Shown: positions 18,139 through 27,335, counted from the stretch's first letter. The stretch: 64,000 nucleotides of DNA from Pseudomonadota bacterium (GCA_023389155.1 JAEWEV010000013.1:130806-194805); one strand, 5' to 3'. Program-made: numbers and translations. Notes: generated from the letters alone by a model not told the origin.

Positions 18139-18639
18139 ATGGCACATTTTACTAAACCCGCTACCGATCATTACGATAAAGATTCTGAGTTTACGTACGA
18201 ATCCACCATGAATCGTGAGGTGACGGCGGCATCAGTACACAATCACGATGGCGATTTGGAATGGAAAACCGATACGCATATCACGTGCGAGGCTCCCAAA
18301 CTGGTCGAAACCTACAATACCATCGAGACAACGACGGGAATGGAAATCTCGGCGTACCTGCTTCGTCGAAAACTGGCGCCCATCAATTTCGCCATGTATG
18401 GATACAGCATTAACGCTTCCGGCCTGTATGCAAACACGTCGCTGGTGACCATCAATGTAGGTTGTCCGACCTTTCTGCTACCCTCTCCGCACAGGATTCA
18501 CTTCGGGAAGTGCCAGGTAAAAGTCGGTGTGATCGACAAAAAGTCTGGTGCGACCGAAACTGAAACCGTAAAAAGCCAGAAGGCAACCAATGGCGGGCTG
18601 AACGTCAAGAGTATCAGCGGACAGGAAACACAGTTGTGA
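18139..18639 (+). CDS. Unknown T6SS-island protein C (tandem paralog 3)
   Basis: Protein of 166 residues, six bases after B, with no strong ribosome-binding site, which suggests translational coupling to B. The N-terminus MAHFTKPATDHYDKD is a diverged form of that of A and B. A central stretch at about 80-105 (PINFAMYGYSINASG) resembles by eye part of the C-terminal tail of the second VgrG (about residues 701-716, VNIALNGYTFAGNIRS). The C-terminal 40 residues are polar. Unknown function; possibly a separate version of a VgrG tip domain, or a T6SS cargo. Confidence 0.78.
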   Translation: MAHFTKPATDHYDKDSEFTYESTMNREVTAASVHNHDGDLEWKTDTHITCEAPKLVETYNTIETTTGMEISAYLLRRKLAPINFAMYGYSINASGLYANTSLVTINVGCPTFLLPSPHRIHFGKCQVKVGVIDKKSGATETETVKSQKATNGGLNVKSISGQETQL

Positions 18640-18699
18640 GTGTAAATTTGAAGATTGCATTTGTGATTGCAAGATGAACAAAACCATTGCGGGAACTTT

Positions 18700-21342
18700 G
18701 TGAAAATAATCAAGCCGCTCACGGCCAGTCTGTTGACCAGACCATACCGATGGCGTGGCGCCAATCGGCTGTCTGTTGCCATTTATATTCTGCTGAGCCA
18801 GGACGACACCGGCCAATTGCTGGAACCCGATCAGAAGATCTGGGCGGAAATGCTGCCCCAACTGGACAGTGGTGGGCTGCTTGACCAGATCATGCCCAAA
18901 TCACGAGCAGAATACCTGATAAGCGGGCATGCCTATACGGCGCATCAGAGCGATAAAACGCGATGCATGGTGCGGGCTCAGATCGCCGATCTTGACAAAA
19001 CACTTCTTGTTCACGGCGACAGGTACTGGAATGCAGGACGGGCTAGCGCTACACAAGCTTTTGAGAAGATGCCGGTGGACTGGTCGCATGCATTCGGGGG
19101 CCCTGATTTCCCGGAAAATCCACAGGGCAAAGGTCTGCATTCGACGGTGCAGGCAGATAAAAAGGCTCAAATACGGCTTACTCCACTGCCGAATATTGAG
19201 GATCCGTTAAAGCCTGTTCAAAAAACCTCCGATAGACCCCGCCCGGCAGGGTTCGGCCCAATCGCACCCACGCATCCCCGTCAGCTTGCAAAAATGGGCA
19301 CGCACTCGGAAGAATGGGAAAAATACGACTTTCCGGGCTTTCTTCCTGATATGGACCCATCGATTTTCAATATGGCATCCGACGATCAGCAGTGGGGTGG
19401 TCAGACCGGCGTGCCTTTGGGAAAATCATATCGAATCTGGAATATGCATCCGGAACAGCCATGTTGGGATGGCGTGATTCCAACACTGAAAGCACGGTGC
19501 TTTCTGCAGCGGCGTGATATTGACAAGCGGTGCAAATTTGAAGAAGTGGATAACATGCAGGCATCCACGATCTGGTTTCTGCCGGATACGCAATCGATGA
19601 TTCTGATGTTTCATGGTTCGGTGCTAGTGCACGACTCCGAGGCGGACGACATCGAAGTGGCGATGGCGGCACTTGAGGACTTGAACGAAAGCAGGTCAGC
19701 CGCGCATTACGAACGCATTATGCAATTGCGTCTGGATCCGGAAACGGCTGCCCTGCATCACCCCCAGGATATGGAACTGATGCCGGAAGCTCTGCTGCGG
19801 CCTAACCGCGCTATCGATTACCGCGTGCCACAAGGGAAAATGAGCGCCCGCGTCCAGGCGTTCGTGACAAACCAGCAGAACGGACTGAAAGACTGGATGC
19901 AGGCGCGAGGTATGAACTACCATGATTATGTCCCCGAGCTTGTCGGACCTCCTGAACAGTTTGATAATAGCCTGCAAAGCCAGGAACGCAGCGACCAGAT
20001 TTTTGAAAGCGTAAAAGCGCAGGTGCAGGAACAATTGCGTGCGAGCGACGAGCCGTTGCTGGCAGACTATGCCGACTCGCTTGAAGAGGATGAATCGGTG
20101 CAGACGACAAAAATGCCGTATGTGAAGCAAAGCGGACCGCCTGATCTGAGCGTCGTGGATGCGTCATTCAGCCAGACTGCTTATGCAAATGAATTGGGCG
20201 GTGTATCAAATCAGGAAGAACGCTCTCGCAAAACCAAAAGTGATTTGCGCAAGGGCTATCTTTATTCTGTGCAGTACCAGGAGCCGGCTCCACGACTTTC
20301 GGCAGAGCAGAATGATCCGGTTCGACGTGAGGTCCAACGGCGTTACCGGGAAGGTGGCGATCTTACCGAGCTGGACTTGACTGGCGCAGATCTGAGCGGA
20401 CTGGATCTGCGTGGAGCGGATTTTTCCCGCTCCTTCATGGAAAATGTGAAATTTACTGAAGCACGATTGCAAAACGTGAATTTTTCGGAGACTGTGCTGG
20501 CGCGTGCACATTTCGAGGATACTCATATTGAGAACTGCAATTTTACGGGTGCAAGTCTTGCTGAGGCGACATTATCGGGCTGTACAGTACGGCAATGCGA
20601 GTGGACGGAGACCCAGTGCGACTATCTGCGGATCAATCATACAACCATGAAAGAATGCCGCATGGTAAGGCTTATGTGTGATGGATGGCTTGTGCAGGAC
20701 AGCATTCTGGATGACTGCTCGCTGCAAGCGTGCATGCTGTCAGAATCCCGGCTGAACTCGGTGCGTTTCACCAAGGGAAACTGGATGAAGGTGGCGTTTA
20801 TGGACTGCAGCTGGAACGATTGCAGTATCGTTAACGCGGACTGGGATAGCGCTTCTTTTATGACCTGCCAGATAGAAGATTGCGAGTGGGTGGGTAGCAA
20901 TCTGGTGAACATGCTGTTTGAAGACGATCTCGTACTCACAGGCTGTCAGTGGCGGGAGTGTCGCCTGCTGGAATGTACGTTGCTGGGTGTTCAGGCAGAA
21001 GGTCTGGCCTTTACCGGCAGTGATCTGAGCGAATCTGACTTTACCAAGGCAAAGCTACGCGATTGCTCGTTTGATTCCGTGCTCGCGAGGGATGCCATTT
21101 TTCATAAAGCCGATTTGCAGGGCGCGACATTTCGCAATGCCGACCTGATTCAGGCCTCCCTGGAGCAATCACGGCTCGAAGACTGCAATTTTGAAGGCGC
21201 CACACTGTTTCGAACCAATGTCTCAAAAGTCAGCGTCAATGCGCGTACGCGATTGCGTAATAGTTATCGTGATCAGCTTGAAATTTACCCCATGTACAGG
21301 GATCGTGAACAACAGATTGCGAATTTAATGAAAGATGAATGA
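18700..21342 (+). CDS. DUF2169 plus pentapeptide-repeat protein (island 1)
   Basis: Large protein of 880 residues. The first ~330 residues are a DUF2169 domain, with FDxMPV-type AFGGPDFPENPQGKG, a conserved GFGPI and the PGFLPDMDPSIFNMASDDQQ and IWNMHPEQP blocks. DUF2169 proteins are linked to the T6SS as effector-loading co-chaperones. After a charged linker, residues from about 555 to 843 are pentapeptide repeats (pattern A/D-L/F-x, for example LDLTGADLSGLDLRGADFS), predicted to form a square beta-helix. I chose GTG at 18700, because the homologue at 38458 starts at the same place; a TTG at 18667 also lies in frame. It overlaps the next gene by eight bases. Confidence 0.88.
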   Translation: MKIIKPLTASLLTRPYRWRGANRLSVAIYILLSQDDTGQLLEPDQKIWAEMLPQLDSGGLLDQIMPKSRAEYLISGHAYTAHQSDKTRCMVRAQIADLDKTLLVHGDRYWNAGRASATQAFEKMPVDWSHAFGGPDFPENPQGKGLHSTVQADKKAQIRLTPLPNIEDPLKPVQKTSDRPRPAGFGPIAPTHPRQLAKMGTHSEEWEKYDFPGFLPDMDPSIFNMASDDQQWGGQTGVPLGKSYRIWNMHPEQPCWDGVIPTLKARCFLQRRDIDKRCKFEEVDNMQASTIWFLPDTQSMILMFHGSVLVHDSEADDIEVAMAALEDLNESRSAAHYERIMQLRLDPETAALHHPQDMELMPEALLRPNRAIDYRVPQGKMSARVQAFVTNQQNGLKDWMQARGMNYHDYVPELVGPPEQFDNSLQSQERSDQIFESVKAQVQEQLRASDEPLLADYADSLEEDESVQTTKMPYVKQSGPPDLSVVDASFSQTAYANELGGVSNQEERSRKTKSDLRKGYLYSVQYQEPAPRLSAEQNDPVRREVQRRYREGGDLTELDLTGADLSGLDLRGADFSRSFMENVKFTEARLQNVNFSETVLARAHFEDTHIENCNFTGASLAEATLSGCTVRQCEWTETQCDYLRINHTTMKECRMVRLMCDGWLVQDSILDDCSLQACMLSESRLNSVRFTKGNWMKVAFMDCSWNDCSIVNADWDSASFMTCQIEDCEWVGSNLVNMLFEDDLVLTGCQWRECRLLECTLLGVQAEGLAFTGSDLSESDFTKAKLRDCSFDSVLARDAIFHKADLQGATFRNADLIQASLEQSRLEDCNFEGATLFRTNVSKVSVNARTRLRNSYRDQLEIYPMYRDREQQIANLMKDE

Positions 21343-22396
21343 ATTTCGACTGAAGGAGTATCTGGATGCGTCGGCACCGTGTTCTGATGAACGATTCGAA
21401 CAATTAATCCTGCAGGATCTGGATTTATCCGGGATGACATTTGACGGGGTGTCATTTGCAGGGACGCGCTTTCTACGTTGCGATTTCGGGGAAGCAATGT
21501 TCAATGAATGCAGTTTTACCGGTTGCGAGCTGGAAGATACCGACTTGTCGTCCATTATCTGCAACAAGGTGGATTTTTCCGGTGCTACCCTGAAAAGTTG
21601 CCCGCTGGTAGAAGCGGTATTCAACGAGACGACGTTCGAGCGAAGTAGCTTGGATGAAATAATTGTAGACAATACGCTTTTTCGTCAGTGCAAGCTGCAA
21701 GGCACATCGTTGAGATGTGCATCGGCGCGCAAATGTGTATTCCACGAGAGTGAACTGGATCGGTGCCGATTCGCGGACGCTGCGCTTGAGCAGTTCGTCT
21801 TTTATGAAACTGACTTGCGCACGACGGAATTCGCATGCGAGGCATTTAGCCAGGTTATTTTCGTTGCCAGTGATTTGAGCGGACAGGATTTTTCAGGACG
21901 ACGCTTTGTCGCGTGCCAGTTTACGGAAGCGCGGTTGGAGCGATGTAATTTCAGGGGAGCGCTGGTGCAGCAGTCTGTTTTTGCCAAAAGCAATTTGCGC
22001 CACGCCCTGATGGATGAACTGGATGGTGAGAATACGCTGTTTGCACAGGCCGATCTTGCCGGCGCCTCGTTACGCTCAGCCAGTCTGGACCAGACGCTGT
22101 GGACTGGAGCAGGGCTGTCTGGTGTGGATTTCACGGGATCACGCATGCAATACTCAGTCATGGAGCGTGCAGATTGCCGAGAGGCTGTATTTCGCAAATG
22201 TGATTTGTCCTATGCGATCTTCGATTATGCCGTGCTGACAGGTGGCATTTTTGAAGGAGCCCGGCTTACACAGGTCAGCACCCACGGGGCAGTCGACAGG
22301 CCCGCCGCCATGCAGTGGGCCCCCGATATAAGGGCAGAAGACACGGCACTACGCCGCGCAGAACGACATAGCGTTGGAAAACGCATGACACAATAA
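21335..22396 (+). CDS. Pentapeptide-repeat protein (island 1)
   Basis: Protein of 353 residues made almost entirely of pentapeptide repeats from about residue 25 to 310 (for example LDLSGMTFDGVSFAGTRF), predicted to form a long right-handed quadrilateral beta-helix. It starts within the end of the DUF2169 gene, so the two are coupled and probably interact or are produced in fixed ratio. The homologue at 41166 is in the same place in the second island. The C-terminal 40 residues are charged and not repetitive. Its role in T6SS is not established: scaffold, chaperone or cargo are all possible. Confidence 0.88.
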   Translation: MNEFRLKEYLDASAPCSDERFEQLILQDLDLSGMTFDGVSFAGTRFLRCDFGEAMFNECSFTGCELEDTDLSSIICNKVDFSGATLKSCPLVEAVFNETTFERSSLDEIIVDNTLFRQCKLQGTSLRCASARKCVFHESELDRCRFADAALEQFVFYETDLRTTEFACEAFSQVIFVASDLSGQDFSGRRFVACQFTEARLERCNFRGALVQQSVFAKSNLRHALMDELDGENTLFAQADLAGASLRSASLDQTLWTGAGLSGVDFTGSRMQYSVMERADCREAVFRKCDLSYAIFDYAVLTGGIFEGARLTQVSTHGAVDRPAAMQWAPDIRAEDTALRRAERHSVGKRMTQ

Positions 22397-22409
22397 AGGA
22401 GAGTTTTTC

Positions 22410-22808
22410 ATGTGTTACAACATCACTTCACTCGGCGGCGGCTTTATCGGTCTCCCGGACTGCTGCAAAACACCACCTGCAATGCTGCCCATACCTTACC
22501 CGAATTTCGGTACGCATTTGCTCGCGCCCAATCCGTGCTTTCGTGTGCTGTTCTGCTGTGGGCCCGTACACAATAAGGGGACAAAGAAAGCAATTTCCTT
22601 TGGAGACCAGCCAGGCGTCGCTGGAGGATTGGCATCGCAGGTGTTTATGAACAAGACCTCGCACCTGGCAAATTATTCTAATCGATATAAGATTTGCAAT
22701 AAGGCATCGGTTAGGCTGTCCGGGCTAGAGAAAAGCAATCGACGCAACGTGGTTGTGCTTGATGCCATCCCCAGCATTCAGTTTATCAATCTGACGCTGG
22801 CGGCCTGA
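22410..22808 (+). CDS. DUF4150 PAAR-like protein (island 1)
   Basis: Protein of 132 residues resembling the DUF4150 PAAR-like family: cysteine-rich N-terminus, a CxTPPAxxPIPYPN motif (here CCKTPPAMLPIPYPN) and a SFGDQPGVAGGLAS block. PAAR and PAAR-like proteins cap the VgrG spike. At this length there is no attached toxin domain, so any effector must be separate. AAAGGAG lies seven bases before the ATG. Its last 23 bases overlap the end of the convergent gene at 22786. Confidence 0.86.
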   Translation: MCYNITSLGGGFIGLPDCCKTPPAMLPIPYPNFGTHLLAPNPCFRVLFCCGPVHNKGTKKAISFGDQPGVAGGLASQVFMNKTSHLANYSNRYKICNKASVRLSGLEKSNRRNVVVLDAIPSIQFINLTLAA

Positions 22809-23259
22809 ATACACCCTCGGTCGAACCGGGGATGTAGCGTATGGGTAACTGGCCCGCCGTCCTGAATCTTTCGAAATCCGCTTCACTCATACGCACCCGG
22901 ATGCGGACCTGCGGCTGAGTGCGCTGTCCATCGGCCTGTGGAATCACTTCAAAATCATAATAATCATCAAGGTAATCAGCATGGCCAGACGGAGCCGCAC
23001 TGATGATCGCGGCTACGGTATCCACCCCCTGGCGTTGCACTTTTTCGTCCAGTTGCCTGCGTTTTTTCAGATAACGTCCGTTATAGACAATATAGGGAAT
23101 GGTAAACACCTGCAGCACCAGCAGAAACAGCAGGTAATCCATCTGCACGCCTGCGACCAGTAAAATGACCGCGAGAGTTGCGCTGAGAAGTTGTACATTT
23201 ACCGCAACGCGATAGGCGATACGCTCTTTCCGGGGAACGTCGCTGGGGCCGGAACGCAA
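22786..23259 (-). CDS. Small membrane protein, DUF3592-like architecture
   Basis: Protein of 157 residues with two hydrophobic segments at about 20-62 and a soluble C-terminal domain rich in beta strands, ending RFRTAGQLPIRYIPGSTEGVF. The overall layout, two membrane helices then a domain with a G-x-x-L-x-I-R-x-x-P motif, is shared with the proteins at 38018 and 45937. It is convergent with, and overlaps, the PAAR-like gene of island 1. It could be an immunity or accessory protein, or unrelated to the T6SS; the assignment to DUF3592 is by eye. Confidence 0.72.
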   Translation of the reverse strand: MRSGPSDVPRKERIAYRVAVNVQLLSATLAVILLVAGVQMDYLLFLLVLQVFTIPYIVYNGRYLKKRRQLDEKVQRQGVDTVAAIISAAPSGHADYLDDYYDFEVIPQADGQRTQPQVRIRVRMSEADFERFRTAGQLPIRYIPGSTEGVFRPPASD

Positions 23260-23486
23260 ATTTTCACTCCTGTGGATGGATTGAGCCGACGGCTGTCGTT
23301 AACCCTGATTCTACGATAATCCGCTGTCATTGCCCAGAGAAGTACCCAGGAGAGGTGCGTAGATTAAGCGGCTTAATTACCGTAGATAATGCAGTAAAAG
23401 TAAATATTGCCATTGTCTCTGGCAATCTGAAGACTGGCCGCATTACGAGTTATACACACTTAGCTCGGTGCTACCAGAATCGCGTC

Positions 23487-23524
23487 ATCATACCCATATT
23501 GGGAATAATCATACCCAATGTGGG
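23487..23524. promoter_or_regulatory. Two CCCA-N3-TGGG palindromes spaced two helical turns apart
   Basis: CCCATATTGGG (23493-23503) and CCCAATGTGGG (23514-23524) lie in a direct repeat ATCATACCCA with a 21-bp period. Placed between the end of the TetR gene and the start of the membrane protein gene at 23259, they look like a tandem operator. The binding protein is unknown. Confidence 0.55.
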
Positions 23525-23536
23525 CATTTAATAAGA

Positions 23537-24139
23537 TCAAGTCGTGTGCCCGGGCCAGGCCGCCATGGCCGTTTCCACGACCTTTTCCAGTGCCTTACGC
23601 GGCACGCCATCGCGGATCTGGATGGCAAGGCCATTCATGATCGTGGCATAAAAACTGGCCAGCGCGGCCGTATCCACCTTATCTGATAGCTCTTTTTCTG
23701 CCTGCCCCCGGAGGAGGCGCTGGTGGATGGCTTCGTAGTTTCCCTGGCGATGCCCCTTGAGAAAGTCATCAATGTTGCGGTGTTCTTCGGCACAATTTGT
23801 TGCGCCCAGTACCACCAGACAGCCAAGACTTTCGGTTCCGTCGGCGGCAGTTATCAGCGCACTGCGCATCATGGTTTCGATTGCACTGCGCGCCGTGGGC
23901 TGTTCCCTCAGGGCCCGCGCAGTGGCGCCTCCATCGTTCGCGACATAATACTCCACCGTTTCCCTGAATAATCCTTCCTTGCTGCCGAATGCGTTGTACA
24001 GGCTGGGCGCAGGTATGCCCATGGCAGCGGTCAGGTCTGCCATGGAAGTGCCTTCGTAACCGTGAGCCTGAAACAGACCCATGGCGGCACGCAGCACGGC
24101 ATTTCTATCAAAGGAGCGGGGACGGCCTCGGGATACCAT
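23537..24139 (-). CDS. TetR-family transcriptional regulator
   Basis: Regulator of 200 residues. The N-terminal helix-turn-helix is clear (LRAAMGLFQAHGYEGTSMADLTAAMGIPAPSLYNAFGSKEGLF, residues 15-57), and the C-terminal ligand domain resembles the AcrR group acting on SDR genes. It is divergent from an SDR and an MFS gene; the 96-base gap contains ATACAA-AA-TTGTAT. The expected role is repression of its own gene and the SDR-MFS pair until a small molecule binds. Confidence 0.9.
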   Translation of the reverse strand: MVSRGRPRSFDRNAVLRAAMGLFQAHGYEGTSMADLTAAMGIPAPSLYNAFGSKEGLFRETVEYYVANDGGATARALREQPTARSAIETMMRSALITAADGTESLGCLVVLGATNCAEEHRNIDDFLKGHRQGNYEAIHQRLLRGQAEKELSDKVDTAALASFYATIMNGLAIQIRDGVPRKALEKVVETAMAAWPGHTT

Positions 24140-24160
24140 ATATTAAAATTATAACGATTG

Positions 24161-24174
24161 ATACAAAATTGTAT
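24161..24174. promoter_or_regulatory. Candidate TetR operator
   Basis: ATACAA-AA-TTGTAT, with perfect six-base arms, is centred in the divergent promoter region between the TetR gene and the SDR gene, where the regulator would be expected to bind. Confidence 0.55.
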
Positions 24175-24235
24175 TTGACGACAGCGGGAGCTTCAAATTA
24201 GGATTATATAACGTTCACTAAAAAATGAGGTTGGT

Positions 24236-25021
24236 ATGTCATATCTTACAGGAAAAACGGCGCTGGTCACCGGCGCGTCTCGGGGCATCGGCGCGGCGAT
24301 TGCGCGCCATCTGGCCGGGGAAGGGGCCAACATCGCCTTCACCTATTCAAAGTCAGCGGAGCTGGCTCAAAAGCTGGTCGCAGAACTCGACGGCATACGC
24401 CAACGCGCTACTGCCGGGCAAAAATCGGACACCGCCTCATCTGCCCCGGCAACACTTGCTCTGCAGGTGGACAGCATCGACCCGGTTGCTGTGCAGGCGG
24501 CGATTTCATCCACGGTTGACCATTTCGGGCAACTGGATATCCTGGTCAACAACGCGGGGATCTTTGAAGTCAAACCTACCGGTCAATTTACGCTGGACGA
24601 CTACGAGCGCCAGATGGGCATCAATGCACGCGCGGTTTTCGCCGCCATTCAGCGGGCGTCCCAGGTGATGCGCGATGGCGGGCGCATCATCAATATCGGC
24701 AGCAATCTGGCCGAACGAGTCCCGGGTCCCAACATGTCGTTGTACGCCATGAGTAAAGCCGCAGTGTGGGGCCTGACCAAAGGCGCGGCACGGGATCTGG
24801 GTCCGCGTGGCATCACCGTTAATATCATCCAGCCCGGTTCGACCGATACTGACATGAATCCCGCAAGCGGGCCGCAAGCTGAGGAGCAGCGCAGCGTGCG
24901 CGCGGTCTCTGATTACAACCGTCCCGAAGAGATTGCCGCGATGGTGGGTTATCTGGCCGGTGATGCGGCCCGCGCTATCACCGGCGCGAGTCTGCTGATT
25001 GACGGAGGTGCAAATGTCTAG
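24236..25021 (+). CDS. Short-chain dehydrogenase/reductase
   Basis: Classical SDR of 261 residues with TGASRGIGAAIA cofactor motif, NNAG, catalytic Ser in NIGSNL, and Y-x-x-x-K (SLYAMSKAA). A 20-residue insertion rich in Ala, Thr and Ser (about 62-82) lies after the second strand. Likely NADP-dependent ketone or aldehyde reduction; substrate unknown. The next gene starts within its end (ATG at 25014), so it is coupled to an MFS transporter; the two are probably controlled by the divergent TetR protein. Confidence 0.88.
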   Translation: MSYLTGKTALVTGASRGIGAAIARHLAGEGANIAFTYSKSAELAQKLVAELDGIRQRATAGQKSDTASSAPATLALQVDSIDPVAVQAAISSTVDHFGQLDILVNNAGIFEVKPTGQFTLDDYERQMGINARAVFAAIQRASQVMRDGGRIINIGSNLAERVPGPNMSLYAMSKAAVWGLTKGAARDLGPRGITVNIIQPGSTDTDMNPASGPQAEEQRSVRAVSDYNRPEEIAAMVGYLAGDAARAITGASLLIDGGANV

Positions 25022-26228
25022 AACTCGGGACACGACGACCATGCCCGGCAATGTGTATTTCCTGGCTTTCAGTATTTTTGCTCTGACCACATCTGAATTC
25101 ATGGTGGCGGGGATGATGCCGTCGCTCGCCCATGCATTGAATGTACCGGTCCCCGCTGTTGGATATCTGATTTCCTATTATGCGGCGGGTATGGTGGTGG
25201 GCGGTCCGGTGCTGATGTTGTGCCTGCTGAATGTGCCACGCAAGCGTGCATTGCTGGCGCTGATGGCCGTATACACACTGGGGCAGGCTATCGCTGCTGC
25301 TGCAACCACATATGAAATCATGGCGGTGGGGCGCGTGATTAGTGGCATTGCCGCATCGGCGTGCTTTGGCCTGTCGCTTGCCCTTTGTGCACAGATGGTG
25401 CCGCCAAACAAAGTGGCGCGCTCGGCAGCTATCGTGATCAGCGGTTTGATGTTTGCCACTGTTTTTGGCGTTCCCGCCGCGACTGCTCTTGAGCAGGCGT
25501 TTGGCTGGCGCTTTGTATTCTGGCTGGTTGCTGTCATCACGGCAGCATCAGGTGCGCTGCTTGCGTTTACGCTTCCCGCAACGCGCATTGAACAGCGAAT
25601 CAGTGTGCAGTCCGAGCTGGCCTCCTTGCGAAACCGGCGTTTGTGGGCAGCGTACGGAACCAGCGCCCTGATCATTGGTGCGACCTTTGCCGCATTCAGT
25701 TATTTTTCCCCCATTTTGTTGAGCGTTAGCGGGTATGGCGCAAGCACGATTCCGCTGCTGCTGATGCTTTACGGCGCCGCCACCGTAGTGGGCAATTTCA
25801 TTGTCGGGCGTCTGGCCGACCGATACACCATGCCGGTATTGTTCTGGGGGCAGATGATTCTGACCACCGCGCTGCTTGCCTTTGCGCTCTTCGGGCAACT
25901 GCAAGTTGTCGCGTTAGCGTCGCTGATCCTGATCGGGCTGACAGGCGTGGCGCTGAACCCGGCCATGGTGGCTCGTGTCATTCGGACAGCCAATGCTCGT
26001 CCGCTGGTGAATACGGTGCATGCCTCAGTCATCAATATCGGCTTGTTTGCCGGATCGGCGCTGGGCGGAGTAGGCATCAGCCTTGATTTTGGCATGCGTT
26101 CGCCCTTATGGGTTGGCGCGGGTCTGGCCTCGATCGGAGTGCTCAGCGTTGTGCCGCTGATATGGCGGGCAAGACGGCGTACTGAAACGGTGAGGGTTGG
26201 CTCAGCCCTGCAGTCCGATTGCATTTAG
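25014..26228 (+). CDS. MFS transporter, drug efflux (DHA1) type
   Basis: Major facilitator of 404 residues with about 12 membrane segments. The N-terminal block FALTTSEFMVAGMMPSLAHAL matches the AraJ/YdhP-like DHA1 group. The start at 25014 has GGAGG five bases upstream and overlaps the SDR stop. Probable exporter of a toxic or waste compound under TetR control; the substrate is unknown. Confidence 0.88.
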   Translation: MSRTRDTTTMPGNVYFLAFSIFALTTSEFMVAGMMPSLAHALNVPVPAVGYLISYYAAGMVVGGPVLMLCLLNVPRKRALLALMAVYTLGQAIAAAATTYEIMAVGRVISGIAASACFGLSLALCAQMVPPNKVARSAAIVISGLMFATVFGVPAATALEQAFGWRFVFWLVAVITAASGALLAFTLPATRIEQRISVQSELASLRNRRLWAAYGTSALIIGATFAAFSYFSPILLSVSGYGASTIPLLLMLYGAATVVGNFIVGRLADRYTMPVLFWGQMILTTALLAFALFGQLQVVALASLILIGLTGVALNPAMVARVIRTANARPLVNTVHASVINIGLFAGSALGGVGISLDFGMRSPLWVGAGLASIGVLSVVPLIWRARRRTETVRVGSALQSDCI

Positions 26229-26237
26229 CATGCCAAA

Positions 26238-26269
26238 AGGGCGCAAACACGGGGTGTGCGTTGCGCCCT
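26238..26269. terminator. Bidirectional hairpin between convergent genes
   Basis: AGGGCGCAA and TTGCGCCCT form a perfect nine-pair stem around a 14-base loop, with the inner ACAC/GTGT able to pair. It lies between the convergent MFS and hydrolase genes. There is no long T run, so termination efficiency is uncertain. Confidence 0.55.
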
Positions 26270-26300
26270 GGGGTATTGCATTTGTGCTTGGAGAACGAGC

Positions 26301-27335
26301 TCAGTGTACCAGGCCCTGTTTTTCAAACCACGACTGAATGCGCTCTGCGATCTGTCCTGAATTGGTATCCATCATCATCATATGACTGTTGCCGTGGATA
26401 CCCTGGGCAGGCAAATCCAGCAGATCGCCGTGGCCGCCTGCCTGATTCAGTGCTGCGCGGAAGCGTTCCTGACGCTCTTTGATATTGTTCCAGAACGGGT
26501 AATCCTGGATGTGATCACCCCATACCCACAACATGGGCACATTGCGTAGGGGAGAAAGATCGGTTTTATCCGGATCCGGTGAACCACTGGGTTCGACCAG
26601 CACCACGGCCTTCACTTTATCGGGATATTTCAAAGCTGATGTCAGCGCGAAATTGCCGCCCTGGCTGTGCACGACAATCACGCAAGGGCAGGCCTGTTGC
26701 ACATATTGGTCATAGGCACGCTGCGTCCGGTTGTCGTTGGTTGCCCAGCGCGGAATGCTCTGCTTGACGAACTGGTCGAACGATGCGACCGGGAATCGAG
26801 TGCCGGGAATGGCCTTTCGTACGCTCGGATCGCTGGAATACGTTTGTCCGATGCGGAATAGTTCCCAGGCTTCCTTCTTGGTGCGAAATACTGGCTCACC
26901 CTGAAAGATTTCGGGATAGCGTGCCCAGGATGCCCGGCCGCGTTCGACGGCATCGCTGACGTACACGTTCCATCCCTCCCGCAGAAAATCCATTTCCCAG
27001 CCGGGTTGACCATCTGGTTTGGTTTCATACGTGGTGCCCGACAGGCCTCCTCCGTGCCACATCAGCATCGGTACGCTTGCACGCGGATTTTCCAAAAGTG
27101 TATAACGGGTATACATTTGGCCGGCGATGAAGTCGCCGTTAGGATCCTGTTTCACTGAGGGGGAGCCTGGACTGAACACGATGTCTTTGGTTGGCAGTCC
27201 CTTGAGCGTGACCTGTTCACCACCAATGTGATAGCTGCCCACTTCCCTGACGTTTAACCCACCGGTTTGCGCGCATCCGGCCATGGCCGTGACAGCAGGA
27301 AGAGCCCATGCCAGGGCCCGAGTTGAAATACGCAT
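26301..27335 (-). CDS. Alpha/beta-hydrolase lipoprotein
   Basis: Protein of 344 residues with a lipoprotein signal (lipobox AMAGC near residue 21), so probably anchored at the outer membrane or periplasmic face. The nucleophile elbow is seen as VVHSQGGNF, and a late GIHGNSHM may hold the catalytic His. An oxyanion-type MLMWHGGG occurs early. It resembles uncharacterised esterases of betaproteobacteria. Substrate not predictable. It is transcribed alone, with LysR downstream of its start on the same strand. Confidence 0.85.
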   Translation of the reverse strand: MRISTRALAWALPAVTAMAGCAQTGGLNVREVGSYHIGGEQVTLKGLPTKDIVFSPGSPSVKQDPNGDFIAGQMYTRYTLLENPRASVPMLMWHGGGLSGTTYETKPDGQPGWEMDFLREGWNVYVSDAVERGRASWARYPEIFQGEPVFRTKKEAWELFRIGQTYSSDPSVRKAIPGTRFPVASFDQFVKQSIPRWATNDNRTQRAYDQYVQQACPCVIVVHSQGGNFALTSALKYPDKVKAVVLVEPSGSPDPDKTDLSPLRNVPMLWVWGDHIQDYPFWNNIKERQERFRAALNQAGGHGDLLDLPAQGIHGNSHMMMMDTNSGQIAERIQSWFEKQGLVH

